Assembly (NCBI GenBank): GCA_963969395.1
Contig: OZ017798.1
Location: 1,116,001 to 1,180,000, forward strand
From: Pseudoscleropodium purum
Lineage: Eukaryota > Streptophyta > Bryopsida > Hypnales > Brachytheciaceae
Length of the DNA stretch: 64,000 bases
Direction of reading: 5' to 3'
The notes below the pieces were generated by a model. That model searched no databases. It was not told the origin of the DNA and saw nothing but the letters and a program-made list of their open reading frames with translations. A program made the translations under genes and the position numbers. Below, piece by piece: positions 60,540 to 64,000 of the stretch. Positions within the stretch are counted from its first letter, which is position 1. Every line of letters begins with the position of its first letter.

Positions 60540-61060
60540 GCGATTAAGTTCGTGCTTGTATGCGATGTTTAGTGATGTTCTTACTGCCAAGAGGATGGAC
60601 TTGAGCCAAATTATTATGCGGTTAGAAATATTCTCTTTTTAAAATTCTTTATACTGTACAGTAGCTTCTTGTGTTTCTCCAGTATGTCAAGCTGAGATGT
60701 CCGATGGAATGCTAAAGTTTTGAGGACTTGTGATTGCTGTTTTGGAAATGGTCTGTGTCCAGTGATGCAATGGCTTCTCATGGAGCACAATTCATTAATC
60801 TACGAAGGTGAGAAATTATCTTTGCAGGGCAAGTAGAGAGATTACCAACTCTGATGTGGTCTGAAACAGTGACTGCCGTTCTCCATGATGGCAAGCTCAT
60901 GCTGAAACCGTTTGGCATACGTCTTCTTTGCGCAGCTATCTTCCAGTGTGTTTGCAGACCTGGATGTTTCAACTCAAATCTGCTGAAAGGCAATCGTGGA
61001 GGATTGGTGTCACTTTTTTTTCTTTTCTCTTTTGTCAACACATGTCACTTCATATGTGAA
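60540..61060 (+). pseudogene. Hollow copy of the channel locus (flanks without CDS)
   Basis: 60,540-60,790 resembles the channel leader at 55,600-55,760 and 56,185-56,240 (CGATGTTTAG, GATGGAATG, GGAAATGGTCTGTGTCCAGT, TGGCTTCTC in order). 60,850-61,010 resembles the channel 3' flank at 58,420-58,560 (GATGTGGTCTG, GTTCTCCATGATGG, GACCT-GA-T, TTTCAA-TCA in order). None of the 1.5-kb channel coding sequence remains between them. I read it as a tandem copy whose coding region was deleted. Confidence 0.55.
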
Positions 61061-61268
61061 GTGGTTGGAAAAGTGTGAAACGGTCCAAATTTGTTTGAGG
61101 GATGTGCATCATAGTTCTAGTGTCACTTTCTATGCGGGCACTGATGTGCAACCATGAATGAACAGATGCTACGAACTTCGGTTCCACGGGTCCCATTTCC
61201 TTGAAATGTGGCTCAAAAGAGCCAGCGAGGAAAACGTGATAGCCTCCTTCAACTTTACTCCAGGGTGA

Positions 61269-61569
61269 GGATCTGCTTCAAATAATGACGTTCCATCCGA
61301 GGAGATCACTTGTGTGAGAAATGGCTGGCCCTACTTTCTCCCAAAAATACTCGACAAGCTTGTAACTTATTGGTTGTGGTACTTGCGGTTGAAGAGCACA
61401 CATCAACGGAAGGTGGAAGCCTTGAAAACACTGAGCTGGTTGATTCACAAAATCCTCATTAAAAAAGACCCTGAGAAATGTATCAAGCACCCCAAGTACA
61501 CCACAATCCACAGTAAGGTAGAAGTACCTATTTCAGTTAACTTAAGCATTTCGGCTTTTATGATGTAGG
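61269..61569 (+). CDS. Exon-like open segment, hypothetical protein
   Basis: An open frame of about 100 codons after an in-frame TGA, ending at TAG 61,567-61,569, with no ATG near its beginning. The peptide has biological character (DVPSEEITCVRNGWPYFLPK, LVTYWLWYLRLKSTHQ, VEALKTLSWLIHKILIKKDP, YTTIHSKVEVPISVNLSIS). I do not recognise the family. It may be the last exon of an unidentified or decayed plus-strand gene. Confidence 0.35.
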
Positions 61570-62787
61570 AAAGTTGTGGAGAAACTGAGTTCAATGTGTG
61601 CAAAAATAAGGATGACGAAGAATGAATAAAAAACAATCTTTTTTCTCCAAGAAAGAATATTTTATTGAATTTAATTGTGGATTTTTCACTTGGGTCCATT
61701 TTGGTATCATAGACTCACCTATTTTGGTTAGCTTTGGCAATTCTCCCTAAGCCAAGAGGGAAGAGGGATGAATGGACAAGAAGGTACCAACAAAGAACCC
61801 TTTTTAATGAATAGTGCATCTAATTGTTGTCTATGATAGGTCAATCTATGCAACCATCATGGGGGGCTTATCCAAAATTGGTTCTTCTACTATATTCAAA
61901 ATGATATAGTTGCATTTGGACTAAAAGGTGTCACTTTTTCTTAGATATTAATTAAACAAGATGTACATAATCAAAATATGATAGCCTATGAGAGACAAGT
62001 GTTGTTTATTATTACACCTAGAAAAAATACTTTGAAAATTCATAACATATTCATACAATGTTCAAATAATGCATGCCAAATTGTGTTGGAGTCCTCTTTC
62101 AATTGCCAATAAAGGTTAATAAAAATAATCTATGATTAATAATTGTAATTATGATTAGTTGTAGTTAGGGTCAAATTGTAGGTGTGCATAGAATATGTTA
62201 GTTTGTGAAATGTGTTGTTGTCTTGTTTGGCTATTGCAAATTTATACAAACCTTCATGTTGGCCTTCATGAATTTGCCAAGTATCCATTTCAATATAAAG
62301 GATTCAAACTTGCTGCAACTCTCATAGACTTGCTCTAATATGTAGAACTAGTTTAACAAACTTAAAAGAAAACTTTTAAGATTTTGTCTTTAATTAAGTT
62401 CCATTCAATTCTCAAATAATTTATCATCTATCTATCAAGAAGTCACACTTGTCAAAGTAGAGCCTTTGTTGCAAATGAATGTAGTACATATGTCTTTCTT
62501 CTAAAACCCAAGTTCTTCAATTGTTTTACATATGTGAAAGTAGGGACTAATAGCTTTGAAGAATTTTTTAAAACATCTAAAGACTAAAGCAATATAGAAA
62601 CCCACCCTCACCTTTCATCCATCTATTTACAAGGTTCTAAAGCATTAATAATATGTCCCACTCTCAATCACCTTCCCACCATACCACACCTCTACAAGCC
62701 TCTAGCATGCACAACTATAAAGTTGTATAACTAGATTGTCCATAGGGGTTCCCTACATTGATATTGGTCTACGCCTTTGTGGCATTA

Positions 62788-62983
62788 CACTATAAAAAAA
62801 ACCATGTTTAAGTGATGAATTCTAGGTGACATTTAATATAACAACCCAAGTTTTTATGTCAATAATAATGTTCATCATAACATTAAAATGTTATGATGGA
62901 CATTATTGTTAACATAAAAACATGGGTTATTATATTAAATGTCACCTAAAATCTTTCACCTGATACATGGATTTCTTATAGAG
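62788..62983. mobile_element. CACTA-ended foldback MITE, 196 bp
   Basis: The ends CACTATAAAAAAAACCATGT and ACATGGATTTCTTATAGAG are inverted repeats, and the arms meet almost without a loop near 62,885 (ATGTTCATCATAACATT against its complement). The flanks TTA and TTG are compatible with a diverged 3-bp target duplication. Inner words AACCCATGTTTTTATGTTAAC and similar match the 45,878 element, so both belong to one family. Confidence 0.8.
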
Positions 62984-63135
62984 TTGCTTTACTTTTTGAA
63001 ACTTGTGGTGAAGGTCATTATTAGAAGATTTTTGGGGCCTTTAGATGCCTGCGAGTTATCACAGTCTGCGAATGCAAGAACCAGGATTGACGCAATGGTT
63101 TGACGTGGCTGAGACCTTGCCACATCATTGACCAA

Positions 63136-63172
63136 TTTTTTATTTTATTTTATTTTATTTTTATTTTTTCAT
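63136..63172. repeat. TTTTA microsatellite
   Basis: A short imperfect array of TTTTA units followed by TTTATTT repeats near 63,185-63,205. Confidence 0.7.
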
Positions 63173-64000
63173 TTGGAGACTAAAATTTATTTATTTATTT
63201 TTATGAAAAAGAAAATGATGACAACGGGTCATTCCCCTCGTTGCGGGGAACAATTGCGGGGGAATAGGCCCGAAATAGGCTTCTAGAACCCCCAAAATTC
63301 TTCTAATGAATCAATTCTAAAATGCAATGATGTGATGCCATAGAGCACTTAAAAAAGCTCTAGCCCAATTTCAGCAAATGTTGCTTCTATCTCAATCCAA
63401 CTATCAAGGGATCTCAATCTGACCATCAAGGGATTTCAATCCGACCATTAACCTCTAAATGTCACAAAGAAAACAATGTAAGTGCGGGGCTATTCTACAC
63501 ATTCTAAAAAAATTGCAATAATTTGTAATCTATTTGTTTGTTGAAGATTTCACCGTTGCATTTTTAAACCAACCATCTAATGAGTGCAAATCTACAATTT
63601 TCACAAGAATCCACTATGTGGATTTGGAGATTATAATATTTGATCAATAGGGTTTTCCACAAATCCAGCTCATTTTTGTATATATCAAATCTTTGAGAAT
63701 TTGTGTAGGATAGTACTTAAATAAGATGTGTGCGAATTTCAAGTGCAACGTAGTTTAAGGAGGTAATAATGAAGGGGGAAAAAATTTCACCCAAAGTTGA
63801 CAAATCCACACTACTGTTGCATTTGAAAGCTCTAGAATTTGAAGCAGGTCTCCTCTAATACCTCAATATGGTCTAACTATACTAAATCCAATATAGTGCA
63901 ATTATCGCAACATTAGGCTGATCCGGCCGGTGGATTTGCATGATTTGTAACCCCAAACTACTATAGAACACTCTCATACTTATTTTGGACTGAAATGAAC

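Larger units (their letters stand above)
61620..64000. other. AT-rich intergenic DNA
   Basis: No supported gene. Contains the CACTA-ended foldback element at 62,788-62,983 and a TTTTA microsatellite near 63,140. Confidence 0.5.

Overview
The window is nuclear DNA of a land plant, AT-rich and intron-bearing, most likely a seed-free plant such as a moss or other bryophyte. The organism is inferred: the set combines a tryptophan-aminotransferase-related gene, a plastid HugZ-family gene with a transit peptide, and a true inward-rectifier (Kir-type) potassium channel, a family that seed plants are generally regarded as lacking. No rRNA, tRNA, CRISPR array or bacterial operon was seen. Genes fill under 10% of the sequence.

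Four genes can be supported. (1) A tryptophan aminotransferase/alliinase-family gene on the minus strand, 15,019 to 11,078, six coding exons, 435 aa, probably making indole-3-pyruvate for auxin. (2) A 75-aa hydrophilic LEA-like protein, minus strand, 24,329-24,102, with a perfect ABRE core upstream. (3) A plastid FMN-split-barrel/DUF2470 protein of the HugZ/HOZ/PGR7 group, minus strand, 38,705 to 34,748, twelve exons, 339 aa. (4) An intronless 521-aa Kir-type channel, plus strand, 56,433-57,998. All splice models were built by eye from GT-AG sites, reading phase and remembered family sequence.

Layout. 1-3,850: a stop-riddled copy of a repeated coiled-coil gene. 3,851-7,860: AT-rich spacer with a repeat pair and a MITE fragment. 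7,860-10,752: an unrecognised decayed plus-strand gene. 11,078-15,140: the aminotransferase gene. 14,419-23,578 and 25,476-34,258: two direct copies of a segment of about 9 kb, separated by the LEA-like gene; the segment carries the aminotransferase promoter and first exon, so the second copy holds an orphan, mutated promoter and exon 1. 34,748-38,800: the HugZ-family gene. 38,896-47,722: MITEs and a degenerate repeat array interrupted by a second copy of the coiled-coil gene. 48,292-48,720: the C-terminal part of a Tc1-type transposase. 48,721-54,240: AT-rich spacer. 54,240-58,400: the channel gene with its long leader. 58,400-61,100: its 3' flank and a copy of its flanks without the coding region. 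61,269-64,000: an exon-like open segment and AT-rich spacer.

The most notable items are the orphan promoter/exon duplication; a five-unit 51-bp array, each unit holding paired TGTCTC hexamers, upstream of an auxin-biosynthesis gene; MITE insertions that can be checked against empty sites in the paralogous segment; a DD34E-type transposase remnant; two CACTA-ended foldback elements; and the channel gene with its hollow paralogue. Identities between repeats are by-eye impressions.
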